The notes under the pieces: model-generated
Seen by the model: the letters and a program-made list of their open reading frames with translations, nothing else
The model's database searches: none
What the model was told of the DNA's origin: nothing
Translations under genes and position numbers: made by a program
Shown here: positions 9,567-20,574 of the stretch, piece after piece
How the letters are laid out: every line of letters begins with the position of its first letter
Numbering within the stretch: the stretch's first letter is position 1
Origin: Maniola hyperantus
Taxonomy: Eukaryota > Arthropoda > Insecta > Lepidoptera > Nymphalidae
Assembly (NCBI RefSeq): GCF_902806685.2
Contig: NC_048539.1
Coordinates: forward strand, 2,554,501 to 2,618,500
DNA: 64,000 bases
Reading direction: 5' to 3'

Positions 9567-12060
9567 TAAAGCTATTAATTAGTCTATCTCAAGGACTATC
9601 TAACACTGAAGTTCATAGTCAAGATAGGCGTTTCTTTAGGGGGCCATTCAGATGGCATGTGCCATATTCAACCTTTATGGTTGAATATGACACACGTCAT
9701 CTGAATTAATGCATTGCATAAAAGTTGAATATATTATGACCCTTCTCCATAAACGTGACACTGGCGAACCAATCTTTGCCCAGTTGGCACACCTAAAAGC
9801 CAATAATTGGGAATTGAATTGAATATATGTACCTATGGTTTGCAACTAGCGTGGCCCCCTCAGTCCCTCTCGCTCAAGCAGATTTTCTTACTTGTGAAAT
9901 GTCATTCCTTCTACACTTCACGTTGTTTGTCAAATACTCACGTACAAATACATTTTGCCAAACAAAAAAAAGTGGCCACGGTGATAAGGACAAAACATAA
10001 TCATTTTGTCACGTTCTAACAAGAGCTTAAATGCATTTAGCTATCTCGCTCTAACAGTAAGTGTCACAATAGGGCTGCTTCTAACAGTCCTTGTTCTGAG
10101 CCAAATGGAATGGTAAAAAAGCCCCTGTCTTGACTATGAATTCCAGTGCTAAAGATCCAGGTGCGATTTAAAATGGACTTAACAAATTATATCGATTAAA
10201 ACTCTTGGATTAACCGCGTTGCAAGGACCTGCCCCGCTAGCCGGACATACCGGGCCCTGCAGGTGGCGACCTGTTCCAGCGAGCCAGCCTGAACCGGTCC
10301 AATGCAAAAACGTGCCGCTTTGTCAACCGCCGGCCATTTATGCAAACCCGGCTTATGCATACTTAATTAAGATGTTAAGATAATTAAAAATATCCGAATC
10401 TAATTAAAACCCGTTTAAAACCGCATCTCTGCATTTTTTTTCATCTAAGTGGTAGGTAGGTGTGCTGTGATTTTAAAACTTTATTGCGGTTACAAGATAA
10501 TGTTTATCTATAATCAATTAAGTTCCATATTCAAATTTATGTCAAAGTTTATACACCCAGCGGTTTGTGTTGTTCCTAAGTACGTTGATAATTATATCAA
10601 TCAAGAATAAAAATCCTTTTACATACATACTTAATTAAGTTGCAACTATATTTCATCTTGGTTTTATGGATAATTCTGTTGTAAAATCTAAATTTACTAA
10701 ACTAAATTTATTAACTAAATTGACAGGTCCAAATCTTATGCTGTCCTTTTTGCAGATAGCTGAGAGCCATACATCATATTTTATCTATGCCTACCTAAAA
10801 TTATCCACATGGCTTTTGCCACAAAACCACCTGGCAACACTAACCGTCTATTATACGGGCCAGACTCAAGGGGTCGAGCTCGAGGCCTCTAGGGCAAGAT
10901 ATGACGTGGCGAAAACAAAACAAGTTCGAACTTCCAATCGGTCCAGTGCTGCGTGCATTCCATCGCTCCAAAGATTCTTTAGTCAAGAATGCGCGAGCGA
11001 GCTTGTAATGATTATAATCTCGGTTTACTGGTCGATTCGTCATCGTCCGATTTAGTTAATGGAATAGCCAACACTCGTGTGAATAACTGACTTATAGCTT
11101 ATTTCGTGATTGTCACTCGACACTCAGATGCTTTGGTTTGAGAACCTCTTTGAAACAGCGCAGCGCACAGATTTAAAAATAATTTTTGATAGCGAAGGCA
11201 ATGACTTCAATAGACTGGTAACGGCAGACGGGGTGCCATATTTTGATTTTTGAAGCATTTTAACCAAAAGTACTACCGTTGTTTACGCAACCACCTACGC
11301 GCATGCGTGTCACATAGGTACACAAGCGTACGATAGAACTTGTCTTCACTGTGTCATCCATTTAGTGCCTTGCCCATAGCAAGAAGACTATCCATGTTTC
11401 AGCCTAACCTGTAATGCCTGTCTACGTACGTACTTAAGTATACATTTCTTCGAAGATCGAATTAATAGAGAACTACTGAAAACTTGAATAATATCCGTTC
11501 AGCTATTTGTAAGATCATTTTGAAACATACAGACGTGGCGGTATTTCCTTATACTAGTAAATTTTACTTTAATTAATAAAAGTACATACATTACTTTAAT
11601 TTATTAAAATATACATAAATCATTGTAATACAATTTACTTTAAATTTAGTTGTCAAACTTCATTGTTACCTGTGCTGCATGTGTGCTGCCAACATAACGA
11701 GTTAATTCTATATTGTCTATGGCTAACTAACACCGGAAGCTCAACGAAGCTTGTAGTTTGCCGCCAGCCGTCTATAATTTCATTTCTTTGCGGTTATATT
11801 ATCACTTACCACTTATTGTGAGGTCGTATGTAAACGCAAAACCTGTAAATGATAAAAAAGTTACTTTTTACTCACTAATTTGAGTCAATCTCTAGTGAAT
11901 CGGAAAAATCGTGGTTTTAGTCGGCTTCATGCTTGCTAATTATTTTTTCTGTTTTGTCAACATGTTAAAATTTTTCAACTCAAAATTCTACTAACAATAA
12001 ATATTCAAAAGTGTGTTCGTTGTTTTGTCATGCACTGCATGCCCCTGTGCAAACGGTAGG
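9567..12060. other. Intronic DNA with a hairpin, a repeat copy and a GC-rich patch
   Basis: A hairpin at 9648-9705 pairs ttcagatggcatgtgccata with its near complement after about five loop bases. The second copy of the 9196 repeat is at about 10148-10190. A GC-rich patch at 10200-10345 (gggccctgcaggtggcgacc and flanks) is unlike its surroundings and unclassified. A palindromic acgcgcatgcgtg near 11300 resembles an NRF-1/ewg site. The 129-codon frame at 10666-11055 has no recognisable domain and is probably chance. Confidence 0.4.
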
Positions 12061-12207
12061 TCGATATCGTAAAACCCGCATCAATCATTATTACAATCTC
12101 AATTGTTTTGATTGGCTGAATTTGTGCAAAAATGCACTGTAGCCAATAGTGAGCGAGCATCAACCAACGTGACATTGCAGCTTTCGTTTTACCGAAATCG
12201 AGCAGCC
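12061..12207 (-). mobile_element. MITE-3 copy (CCAATCA family)
   Basis: The copy contains cgtaaaacccgcatcaatca, gattggctgaattt, gccaatagtgagcgagc and gacattgcagctttc. The same order recurs at 41138-41312 and, inverted, at 61396-61563, 61572-61744 and 63851-64000. The ends form an imperfect inverted repeat, with no coding sequence. Confidence 0.7.
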
Positions 12208-12440
12208 GCAATGTGATTTTTCGAAAAACTACGCATTGCTTTTTACTGTTATAAATGAATTTGATAGGTTTATTTTCGGGAATTATTATCCTCCGATATA
12301 CCTACCTCGTCTCCTCAACTCATCGCCAGCCCTCTATTGAGAGAGGTCTCCTCTCAGAATGAGAATAATTTAGAATATTTTTCAGAAGTAGGTACTTACC
12401 TACCTATCCGTTCTACACATTCTGTGGCTGTAGTACGTAT

Positions 12441-12545
12441 GTGGAAGTGGAAGGCATGCCAAAATCGGTACAGTTGGCAGGGTAGCCCACTGCCCGTTAC
12501 GGAGGAACAACAAAAAGCAGACATTTCGGAGAGGTCCTGAACCAG
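12441..12545 (+). repeat. Direct repeat pair, copy 1
   Basis: Starts at gtggaagtggaaggcatgcc and runs through ggcagggtagcccactgccc and gacatttcggagaggtcctg. It is nearly identical to 13004-13115, 563 bp downstream. The pair is likely two fragments of one element, class unknown. No other feature is seen in 12546-13003. Confidence 0.7.
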
Positions 12546-13003
12546 GGACGCCGCAACCTCACACGAAAAGAGCAACCGCTGCTTTTTAACTGGCTTTACG
12601 ATAAGTCTATAGGCTCTGGCTTCAAAAACCCAGTGTAAAAGTTTATTTGAATTTCTATTTCTTTTATCAAAATTACCTACCTAGGTATCAAAATCGTATC
12701 TAGTTGTCCTAAATGAAATCGTTACTAGATGAAATAAATACGTCATTTTGATTTCATCACTCTTACTTACACATTCCTGTTCTATAGATACTTTACTAGC
12801 GGATACCCGGTGTGTGTATTGTTTTTTTGTGTGTGTCTAAAACCATCTTCGCTTTATTGCCTTTCTAATGAAACTGGTTTGGGGCACATCGGTTTGGTTG
12901 GATGGTTTCAAAGTTTATAATGGACATAGGTAGAAACATTTTTTGTGTTTTTGTAAATATACTTTATTATGTATTCTGAAGTTGTAGTAAGTATAGTGAG
13001 TAT

Positions 13004-13196
13004 GTGGAGCTGGAAGGCATGCCAAAATCGGTACAGTTGGCAGGGTAGCCCACTGCCCGTTACGAAGGAACGGAGGAACAACAAAAAGCAGACATTTCGG
13101 AGAGGTCCTGAGCCAGGACGCGGTCGCATGGGAGCGGAATGCGGTCCGGGCGGCCGGCGAAGGGCGGTGGGAGCGCGTTTTCATTACGATCCGTTG
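13004..13196 (+). repeat. Direct repeat pair, copy 2, with a GC-rich extension
   Basis: Matches 12441-12545 apart from small changes and a short internal duplication (gaaggaacggagg). It then continues into a GC-rich tail at 13115-13180 (ggcggccggcgaagggcggt) missing from copy 1. The tail may be more of the same element or an adjoining insertion. Confidence 0.6.
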
Positions 13197-13287
13197 TATT
13201 AGTTAAACGGGCATAACTGAATACTTTCGAGATGTTTGATTATATAACTATGTCAAATTAGTGGGTGACTGGTGCTACTCACTCCAC

Positions 13288-13595
13288 TGACTGACTGACT
13301 GACTGACTAATCACGAAATCTCAGGAACTATAAAGCCTACAAACTTGAAATTTAGAAGGTATAGGTTCTTTCTAGGACGTAGGTGTCAGCTAAGAAACGG
13401 TTTTGAAAAATTCCACCCCTAAGAGTGTGAAAGGGGGGGTTGAAGGTTGTATGAAAGTCCTAAGTTTTTAAAGTTAGAAACATGAAAATTAGCTTTAAGT
13501 AATAAAAATCTGTATAAGTCAATTTAGGAAATTTCACCCTTAAGTGAAACTACCTTCGGTGCGCAAGTCTGACTCGCACTTGGCCGGTTTTTTTT
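13288..13595 (+). repeat. Dispersed repeat related to family A and the GGTTCCGT family
   Basis: Begins with a tgac microsatellite (ctgactgactgactgactaa). The middle holds gacgtaggtgtcagctaaga and gtgaaagggggggttgaa, like family A. It ends gtctgactcgcacttggccg, the tail of the GGTTCCGT family. Confidence 0.65.
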
Positions 13596-13626
13596 CTCTT
13601 AATTCAACTAAGTAGATATTTTAAGT

Positions 13627-13778
13627 ATAGTACGCGACAGGTCGAGATGGCAATCGGGGTATGAGGCAGGGGACGCCCCGCGCACCCACACGTCACCCGC
13701 ACCGGGTACGCGCGGGCGCTGAGCGGGTATGCGGGACGTTCCCTCCCCGATAGCCATCTCGATCTGTCGTGAACTATA
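13627..13778. mobile_element. MITE-4 copy, GC-rich with 30-bp terminal inverted repeats
   Basis: The left end is agtacgcgacaggtcgagat followed by ggcaatcgggg. The right end, ccccgatagccatctcgatc then tgtcgtgaact, is its imperfect reverse complement. The interior is GC-rich. A second copy is at 44870-45018, and parts of the same sequence flank the LINE at 63.3-63.8 kb. It is flanked by TATAG-like bases. Confidence 0.7.
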
Positions 13779-13780
13779 GG

Positions 13781-13940
13781 TACAGTGCGACAATGCTCTC
13801 TTGGCACTTGAATAACATTGACAGGGGGGCGCTGTTGGAAGACAAAGGCTTAGAATATTCAAACAAGAACAAAGGGGACACCTGATGGCAACGTTAGTTC
13901 CAATTTTCGCCACGCGCCAAGATAGCCTTGTCGCACTGTA
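13781..13940 (-). mobile_element. MITE-2 copy (ACAGTGCGACAAGGC family)
   Basis: The ends tacagtgcgacaatgctctc and its complement at 13921-13940 (gatagccttgtcgcactgta) form the terminal inverted repeat. Internal blocks ttcaaacaagaacaaaggg and aacgttagttccaattttc recur at 39580-39746 and 41461-41602. It starts two bases after the MITE-4 copy. Confidence 0.8.
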
Positions 13941-14659
13941 GTAGGTTATGTATGACGTTAGTACCTACTATTATATCTTCTGTGGTTATGGTTCCTCGCT
14001 TCGCTTACATTGCTATTGCTATTGGCGAGCCGTGTAGCAATGTAAACGGGAACAAAGCGGGCCTATAAAGTACGGACTGCGCCTGTAATTATTATGCCGT
14101 GAGAGCTCGAGTTCGGGCGATCACCTCTGCCGACCATAACGCCACCCGCGCCTTAATGACTGTTGCAAATTGCATCTAAATGTTTGCTATCACGCCTGTT
14201 TATTGTTTTTTTTTTTGACGATTTTTATGTCGTTTACATGATATTTATAAACTTGTAGGGTGCTTTTTTGTATTTATTTACTGTTATTGTGTTTGTTTTG
14301 CCTATGTTATAGTTCAAATCGACAGGCTACTATACCTGGGCACCGTTCAAGCATGTGATAAATGATTAATTGCTCAATGTGAATTATTTATAGGTATTGG
14401 TACGGCTAATGGCAGTCTGTTAAGACATAAGATTCATCTATTGGAGTGAAATGACATGTTTATAGTGACCATGGGCCGCAGCCCGCGTCGTTGGTGGTTC
14501 GACTCAAAATATACAATAATACTTTTTGAACCATTTCCAAACAATGTGGTGTTTTGTTTTCTTGTACGTTTCCGGTCTGCTACGAGCTACGGGCTGCGGC
14601 ATACTGTGAGGCGTGAGCTTTCAACTTTGTAGGATAGGGGATGAATAACAGTAAAATAA
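13941..14659. other. No feature seen
   Basis: Ordinary AT-rich sequence with one GC-richer patch around 14100-14160. No frame or known repeat. Confidence 0.4.
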
Positions 14660-14707
14660 TAGTCTACTTTATAGGGTTCCGTATACGGAACCCTATAAAG
14701 TAGACTA
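14660..14707. repeat. Perfect 48-bp palindrome
   Basis: The left arm tagtctactttatagggttc continues to the centre gtatac at 14681-14686, and the right half is its exact reverse complement. It sits at the head of a GGTTCCGT-family copy. Confidence 0.9.
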
Positions 14708-14778
14708 AGATATAAGATATAAGATATAAGATATAAGATAAGGGTTCCTTTTTTAAAAAAAGGAACCCTTATCTTATA
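14706..14778. repeat. Seven-base tandem repeat running into a second palindrome
   Basis: Four or more units of agatata (14708-14740) lead into a 47-bp palindrome (14732-14778) centred on ccttttttaaaaaaagg. The last tandem unit forms part of its left arm. Confidence 0.85.
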
Positions 14779-15146
14779 GGATAACTTCGTTGTCTGTCTG
14801 CCTGTCTGTACTTCCAGTTGATCTAGAATCATGAAATTTGGAAATAGATAGGTCTTATAGCACAAGTAAAGGAATAAATCCGAAAACCGTGGATTTGTGG
14901 TTACATCACCCAAAAAATAAAATGTGTTAATGAACAAATATTACCTAGTATTTTAAATTTTCAAAGTTTTAAATTTTCTTACTAAGTGGGGTCTCATAAT
15001 TATTATGAAAGGGCTTTACCTGTATATTCTAAAACAGATTTTTATTTATTTTTATGCGTAATAGTTTTTGATTTATCATGCAAAATGACGAAAAAAATAC
15101 CCGAGTACGGAACCCTCGGTGCGCGAGTCTGACTCGCACTTTGCCA
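14741..15146 (+). repeat. GGTTCCGT-family copy 1
   Basis: Carries the family order: a GGTTCC...GGAACC inverted block, a ctgtctg microsatellite, gaatcatgaaatttgg, ccgaaaaccgtggatttgtg, gtggggtctcataat, and the end block gtctgactcgcactttgcca. It has no coding capacity. Copies recur throughout the window. Confidence 0.8.
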
Positions 15147-15204
15147 ATGTCGCAGGGAAATGATGAAAACCGCGATTTGATCACATTCTTCAGGGATGCC
15201 ACTG

Positions 15205-15403
15205 GTGACTGGTGGCTATACGCGTTTTAAGCAATTAAACATCACTACTTGGTCGTGAGGAAACCTACAAAGGTCTATGAAGTGAAGCTTATCCGCACTG
15301 GGCCAGCATGGTGGACTATGGCCTAACAAAATAAACCCCCTATTCATTCTAATATGTAATGAGCCGGCGATAGGTTAATCATGATGATGATGATGATGAT
15401 GAT
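15205..15403 (+). mobile_element. SINE-1 copy, head missing
   Basis: Only the body and tail are present: gtgaggaaacctac, ggccagcatggtggactatg, gagccggcgataggttaatc and an (atg) run of about seven units. The tRNA-like promoter is absent. Confidence 0.8.
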
Positions 15404-15884
15404 CCTACGTATGCATTATGCAATTTGGAGGTCAGTAAACTAATCTATCAAAATATCAAATTACGTCGAATTCTATGGGAGGGACCCAGAAAATTATGTC
15501 TATGGTGTCAATAGCCAAGCATCACGCAGCGTTATGAATGAACGCGCTGCACCGTGGTCCGTGGACCCCCAGCGGTGTGGTTCCGTGGTGGGGAGAGCTT
15601 TCGGAATTCCAAAAACTCGAGTGGGCGACTCGGGGATACAAAAAAGCCGTCGATCCGGCACGAAAGTCCAGAATCGGCACCTCCCTGTTTTTATCACAAA
15701 TTGATTTCACTAAACATTAGGTGCAGTACGCAATGCAGTACGCGACAGAAAGTAATGTAGGTACATACTTACAACGGGCCGATCGCTCACACAATTTTGT
15801 TTTGCGATTATATAAAAAAAGAAAAAGAATTTATTGCAAAAGTAAAATCAACTTCAAAATATGATTTGTTGAAAAAATAAATCT
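15404..15884. other. No feature seen
   Basis: A GC-richer segment at 15530-15680 has several short overlapping frames on both strands, none with a recognisable domain. Nothing else is seen. Confidence 0.35.
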
Positions 15885-16097
15885 AAATATATAAAAGGAA
15901 AAGTTGACTGACTGACTGACTGATCTATCAACGCACAGCTTAAACTACTTGGACGGATCGGGCTGAAATTTGATATGCAGGTAGCTATTATGACGTAGGC
16001 ATCCGCTAAGAAAGGATTTTTGAAAATTCAACGCCTAAGGGGGTGAAATAGGGGTTTGAAATTTGTGTAGTCCACGCGGACGAAGTCGCGAGCATAA
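15885..16097 (+). repeat. Repeat family A copy
   Basis: Starts atataaaaggaaaagttgac with a tgac run, then atctatcaacgcacagctta and the usual body. It ends cgcggacgaagtcgcgagca. Confidence 0.85.
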
Positions 16098-16329
16098 ACA
16101 ATAAATACGTTAAGTTAATAAGTTTACAATAAATATTTAAAAAAAAATTGATTCAATAATTTAGGTATTTTTTTTCATTTTATACTTTTGATACGATTGA
16201 GATCACTTACACATGCATGCTGTGTGTAATTATATTATGGTGTACTTGAAAAGCCGCATGTCGGGTTTTGGAAAACGTCCCGTATTGGTAGGTACCTAGA
16301 AGTTATGGCAACCCTACTTGTTGCTTTAA

Positions 16330-16860
16330 TGCTCGTGATACACATGCTAGTTAATAGCATGCTAGGTGCTGGCAAGCTGGCATGCCAGCTACTAGCAGAA
16401 TGTCAGTGCGTGATACACATGCTTGTAACTGGTATGCCAGTTACTAGAAAGGCTGCGTACCGTGCCAGTGACGTGCGAGTTGAAGATCACAAAATGAATA
16501 TTTATGACGAAATAAATAATGTTACAATACAACTCGCGATTATCTTAGTGAAGAAACTTTTGAAAACAATGAATAGACACAAAAAAAGAAAACAATATGG
16601 AGAGAAATTGGATTAGTAGTAGTACGATGTGCGAGTTACTAGCAAACACGTTACGACGTGTTTCGCGTGCTTGTAGCTGGCATGCGAGTCCCCCGTCCCA
16701 CTTCCCCTCAAGGGGAAAAAATCAAACGCCTTGCGATCTACTGGTATGCCATGTACTGGCATGCGAGCTACTGGCAGAACCTCGATACACATGCTCGTAG
16801 CTCGTTCTTGCTTGTAACTGGCATGCTTTTGTACGAGTAACTAGCATGTGTATCACGCGC
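16330..16860. mobile_element. Foldback element built of CATGC-containing subrepeats, flanked by TTAA
   Basis: The ends are tgctcgtgatacacatgcta (16330 on) and the complementary tagcatgtgtatcacgcgc (16842-16860). Both sides carry TTAA (16326-16329 and 16861-16864), a possible piggyBac-type target duplication. The interior repeats variants of gtaactggcatgc and gctactagca in both orientations at least eight times. A frame at 16305-16616 ends in a Lys/Arg-rich segment (TMNRHKKRKQYGEKLD) of unknown origin. I do not recognise the family. Confidence 0.6.
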
Positions 16861-17169
16861 TTAACAAGGATGTCATCGTGTCACTAATGTATTTACAAAA
16901 ATATTAATATTTAACTCGCTGTGACTATAAAAAAAAGGAAATTCAATTATGTTGACTGTCGCCGCATTGTAGTTAATTTAATAAAGCCGCATTACTCAGT
17001 CTTAGCTCGGTTCATTAATTTGCAATAATTAGTAACTAGTTAACACTAATTAAATATGTATCTTTTAGAAAACTGACAATCCAATGGTTTATTCACGAGA
17101 CGGAACGGCTCGTAAATATTTATAGCTATATTTTATCAGTATCATTGTTGCTGTGGTCTGCTTATTAAA
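16861..17169. other. No feature seen
   Basis: AT-rich sequence without a recognisable frame or repeat. Confidence 0.4.
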
Positions 17170-17385
17170 GACTAGCTGATGCCCGCGACTTCGTCCGCGT
17201 GGATTTACGTTTTTCAAAATCCTGCGGGAACTCTTTGATTTTCCGGGATAAAAAGTAGCCTATGTCCTATTCCCGGGATATAAGCTAACTCTGTACCAAA
17301 TTTCACCAAAATCGGTTGATCGGTTGGCCCGTGAAAAGCTACCAGACAGACAGACAGACAGTATGGATATCTAACTAATATATAT
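17170..17385 (-). repeat. Repeat family B copy
   Basis: In reverse: ctagctgatgcccgcgactt, then tttgattttccgggataaa, then accaaatttcaccaaaatcg and a cagacagacagacag run. The element's far end (aatattataaatgcgaaagt in full copies) is degraded here. Confidence 0.85.
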
Positions 17386-17441
17386 AAATAATATATCCTA
17401 TATATGTAGGTAAAATAAGTACATTATAATTCAATGGTATA

Positions 17442-17628
17442 TGTCCCGCAAATTGCTAATGCGCGTGGCCGCCTTTTTAGTGACGTCAGCGCTAGACTGA
17501 AGTTTCGAGCTGATGGTATATTTTTATTTCGGCTGACGTCAAAATGACGTAATTTCGATGTTAATGAGACATGGTTTCACCGCAATAGCCTAGTATCATA
17601 ACTCTATGGCAATAGCAATTTGCGGGAT
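17442..17628 (+). mobile_element. MITE-1 copy (GTCCCGCAAATTGC ends)
   Basis: Ends tgtcccgcaaattgctaatg and gcaatttgcggga form the inverted repeat. The body has tagtgacgtcagcgctagac and atttcggctgacgtcaaaat. Further copies lie at 47816-47971 and, inverted, 55985-56153. This copy has about 30 extra bases near the right end. Confidence 0.85.
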
Positions 17629-18238
17629 AATATGGGATCTGCATAGATTGATAGTACGTAAACCTGTGTTGATGCTATGTTGAATGTATAAGAGATTGGG
17701 CGTTTAGGAACAGCTGTATTCGCTCCGAACGCCGAGTTACTGAGTCGGGTGTGTGTGCCAAATGCATTTTCCCTCTCCAAATGAGGCTCTGGCGTTTGAA
17801 CACCACTAGCCTACTTTAAAATAGAATTGTTCACTAAAATATTTCAAATTTGCCTTCGTAGTTGGTTAAGCGTTGCCACTTGCCATCGACGCTGTTCAAT
17901 ATACATTCCTGCAGATCGCATATCTTGTCGGTGTTAGAGAATACCACTGCAACCAAGTAAGTAGGGGAAGACACAGGTATGTTCGTAATTTAAACATATT
18001 TTAACACAATACAAAAAGGGGGGGTTCTTAAACGGTGGTGGTAAACGGTTGCGCTATGGTTAGTTAAAATAACATAATAACGAGCCGCATGTTTGGTTAA
18101 CATGACAAAAGCTGGCCAGGAATGCAGTTCATCTCGCCGGCGCTTCGTCGGCAAGATTGAAAACCTTATAGTATAAGAGCAGGAGGGTCTGTTAAGCCAC
18201 TCGCATTTATTATTGCAAGAAAACCCAAGTACAGTACC
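17629..18238. other. No feature seen
   Basis: Mixed-composition sequence, with no recognisable repeat or frame. Confidence 0.35.
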
Positions 18239-18413
18239 CAGCAGGAAATATTGTACATCGACCTTTAGAAAGAGATAGCGGTTTCGTAGAGCGCTGTCCC
18301 TGTCGTTGAGACCGACAAAATATCACATAGGTATGAGTGACAAAGACAACGGTCTAGAAAGCTGAAATCTCATTCTTAAAGATCGATGTACAATATTTTT
18401 TGCCGGCTGCTGT
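18239..18413. mobile_element. Foldback MITE (ATCGATGTACAATATTT ends)
   Basis: Left end cagcaggaaatattgtacat then cgacctttaga. The right end tctta-aagatcgatgtaca, then atattttttgccggctgctg, is its imperfect complement. A related single-sided copy is at 28590-28735. Confidence 0.7.
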
Positions 18414-18959
18414 GGGGTCTTAGCAAGGTTAATTTAGTTACAGCCCTCAGAAATGTGGAAAACGACCCAGAGAAATAAGATTTAGCAGGTGAATTGTTCA
18501 AAGTGTTTATACCAGTAAGCATTTAGTTATATTACCCACTACCCATTATGGTTCTTCGAAGTTCTAGGGTAATTTTCTAATATTTGGTCACTTTTACCCA
18601 CAGAGAATCCTACCTCAAGAGTACGCCTATACAAGATTTTACATGAGAACAAAATGTTCAATGTTGTTGGGGGACAGAGGAGAATGCTTTGTTATGATTG
18701 GTTGACTAAAAAGTCACTTAATCAAGGCAATATATACGGGTGCGAACGAGCGTAGGCTGACTTTTATGCTAAGCCAACTGCCTAAGCTTGGCGATCGGGG
18801 GTGTCCGGCTATTAGGTGTCTATAGGTGGTGGTTTGTGCTTTTACCCTAATGCAAATTACCCTGTGATGTAACCTTTCTAGTTTCTACAGCACAGGGTAA
18901 TCACGCTGCTCCTTCATTTCAGATTTAATCGCGTAGAAATACAGGACCTACTTCCAGTA
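18414..18959. other. Sequence with scattered ATTACCC/GGGTAAT motifs
   Basis: tattacccactaccc near 18531, ttaccctaatgcaaattacc near 18842 and cacagggtaatcacg near 18891 suggest a decayed inverted-repeat element. Nothing else is seen. Confidence 0.25.
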
Positions 18960-19335
18960 TGTCTCTTCATTATCGCCCGCTGGATGTCTCTCATCATAAA
19001 CAACCGATGACAGACGTCCACCGCTGGACATAGATCACTTATAGAAGTTTCCACACGCCACGGTATTGCACCACCTGAATTCAACAACTCCCTGCGACTT
19101 GCCTTGTGTCGTCCGTCCACATAGTGGTAGGTCTTCCAACGCTGCGCTTTCCGATGCGAGGTCGCCATTCCAGCACCTTGGGACCCCAATGTCTTCGGTA
19201 ATTCGGTTTTTCGAATTATGTGTCCTGCCCATTGCCACTTCAGCTTCACCACCCGCTGAGCTATGTCACTTATGTCAGTTACTCTGGTTCTCCTACAGAT
19301 CCCCTCATTTCTGATTTGATCACCTAGATCCAGAG
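18960..19335 (-). pseudogene. RTE-type LINE 3' fragment, frame broken
   Basis: On the minus strand QIRNEGICRRTRVTDISDIA and VKLKWQWAGHI are the blocks also seen in the copy at 1400-1810. The frame then shifts: GSQGAGMATSHRKAQRWKT replaces the expected GPKVLEWRPRTGK-type sequence. A later frame keeps the end block (WRVETSISDLCPAVD, for ...QETYVQQWTSI). It is a truncated, frameshifted relic. Confidence 0.8.
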
Positions 19336-20259
19336 ACTATTTCCCTCCCTTACGATAACATCATAATATGTAAGTCTAAAGTCTCAGATCAACTCAGATA
19401 TCAAGATGTTATAAATAGCAGCTTCGATCGCTTGCTCTTCTCCTATTAAATATCCGTCCGATTTGGTTTCGTGTCACGTATATTGAGCCCCGCATTTTAT
19501 AAGCCGTTTAAGGATATCGTATATTTAAACGAAGGCGAAGTTTAAACACCTGTTTATCTATAGGGTTGGTAGGTATATATGCAGGCCTGCAGGGGCTACT
19601 CGAAGTTTGAAAAGGTAGGTAGTATTTTAAGGTAGATACGTGACGTGCAGCACTTGGAAGGCGACCGCGACTCGCGACAATTAGCCATAGAGCCCATCAT
19701 AGATAGCAGATGATTCCACGGACTCATATGGAAGCGATTCATTTCCCTGTCAGATACCATATTCGGAACTTCAAAAGAAGATTGAATAGCACAGGTGAAT
19801 AGGCTACTTTTAGGCAGGCTTGCTCCACCCTAGGCTGCATCATCACCTATTATTTTGTGTGGTTGCCCGTTGCAGTCAAGTGCATGCTCATTTTCGGCAC
19901 GATAGATTAAAACAAGATTAAAACTATTTTTTATGCTTAACATTTGCTTAACATTCTTTGTGTAACTGTTAACGAGCAGCGTCTGGCTTTGTCGCCGTAA
20001 TTACCTGCCTCCTAAGGGTCCTTTGTGTTGTCCCCTATAGGGCCCGTAGAGGTTTGTACCAAGTCGGTCGCGCTACGCAAATATTTGAAGCGTTTTGTTT
20101 CCGTATGTCTGTCTCGCAAAGGATGCTGGCTGTGAGGTGAGATGTTTATTTATTTATCACTATTGGTAAGGGCTGTCACATTTGCAAAAAAAGTTCAAAA
20201 CTGTTCGAACGAACTTCACAACTTAAAAATAATCTTGTTCTTGTATGAAGTTACCAATA
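19336..20259. other. No feature seen
   Basis: About 0.9 kb of mixed sequence with a tgcaggcctgcag palindrome near 19579. No frame with a domain. Confidence 0.35.
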
Positions 20260-20415
20260 AATATATAGTTGGTGATGCCCGTGACTTCAACCGTAAGTTT
20301 CAGTTTTCAAAAATCCCGTGGAAATTTTTTGATATTTAGGGATAAAAAGTAGCCTATGCCCTTCCCTGGGATGCAAGCTATCTATGTACCAAATTTCATC
20401 AAAATCGGTTAATTG
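20260..20415 (-). repeat. Repeat family B fragment
   Basis: ggtgatgcccgtgacttcaa, aaaaagtagcctatgccctt and accaaatttcatcaaaatcg are the reverse body of family B. Confidence 0.75.
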
Positions 20416-20523
20416 TGATGGCTGGATTACTTCTCAAAACATTACTTAAAAAAATTAACTTATCTAAGTTAAGTCTAAAATCGCAATCTAAATAAAATAA
20501 AAATTTGCCTGCAATCGTGCAAA

Positions 20524-20555
20524 TAAATGATTTGATTTGATTTGATTTGATTTGA
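20524..20555. repeat. (TTTGA)n microsatellite
   Basis: About six units of a tttga/tgatt five-base repeat between two family B copies in opposite orientation. Confidence 0.8.
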
Positions 20556-20574
20556 AAAAAATTTAAATCCATAC

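Noticed and set aside
10666..11055. 129-codon plus-strand frame
   Set aside because: It has no recognisable domain, no signal peptide or conserved motif, mixed composition across its length, and no splice signals in support. It is likely a chance open frame.
14587..14937. 116-codon minus-strand frame
   Set aside because: It is entirely repeat and palindrome sequence of the GGTTCCGT family; the repeated tyrosine-containing stretch is the agatata tandem in translation.
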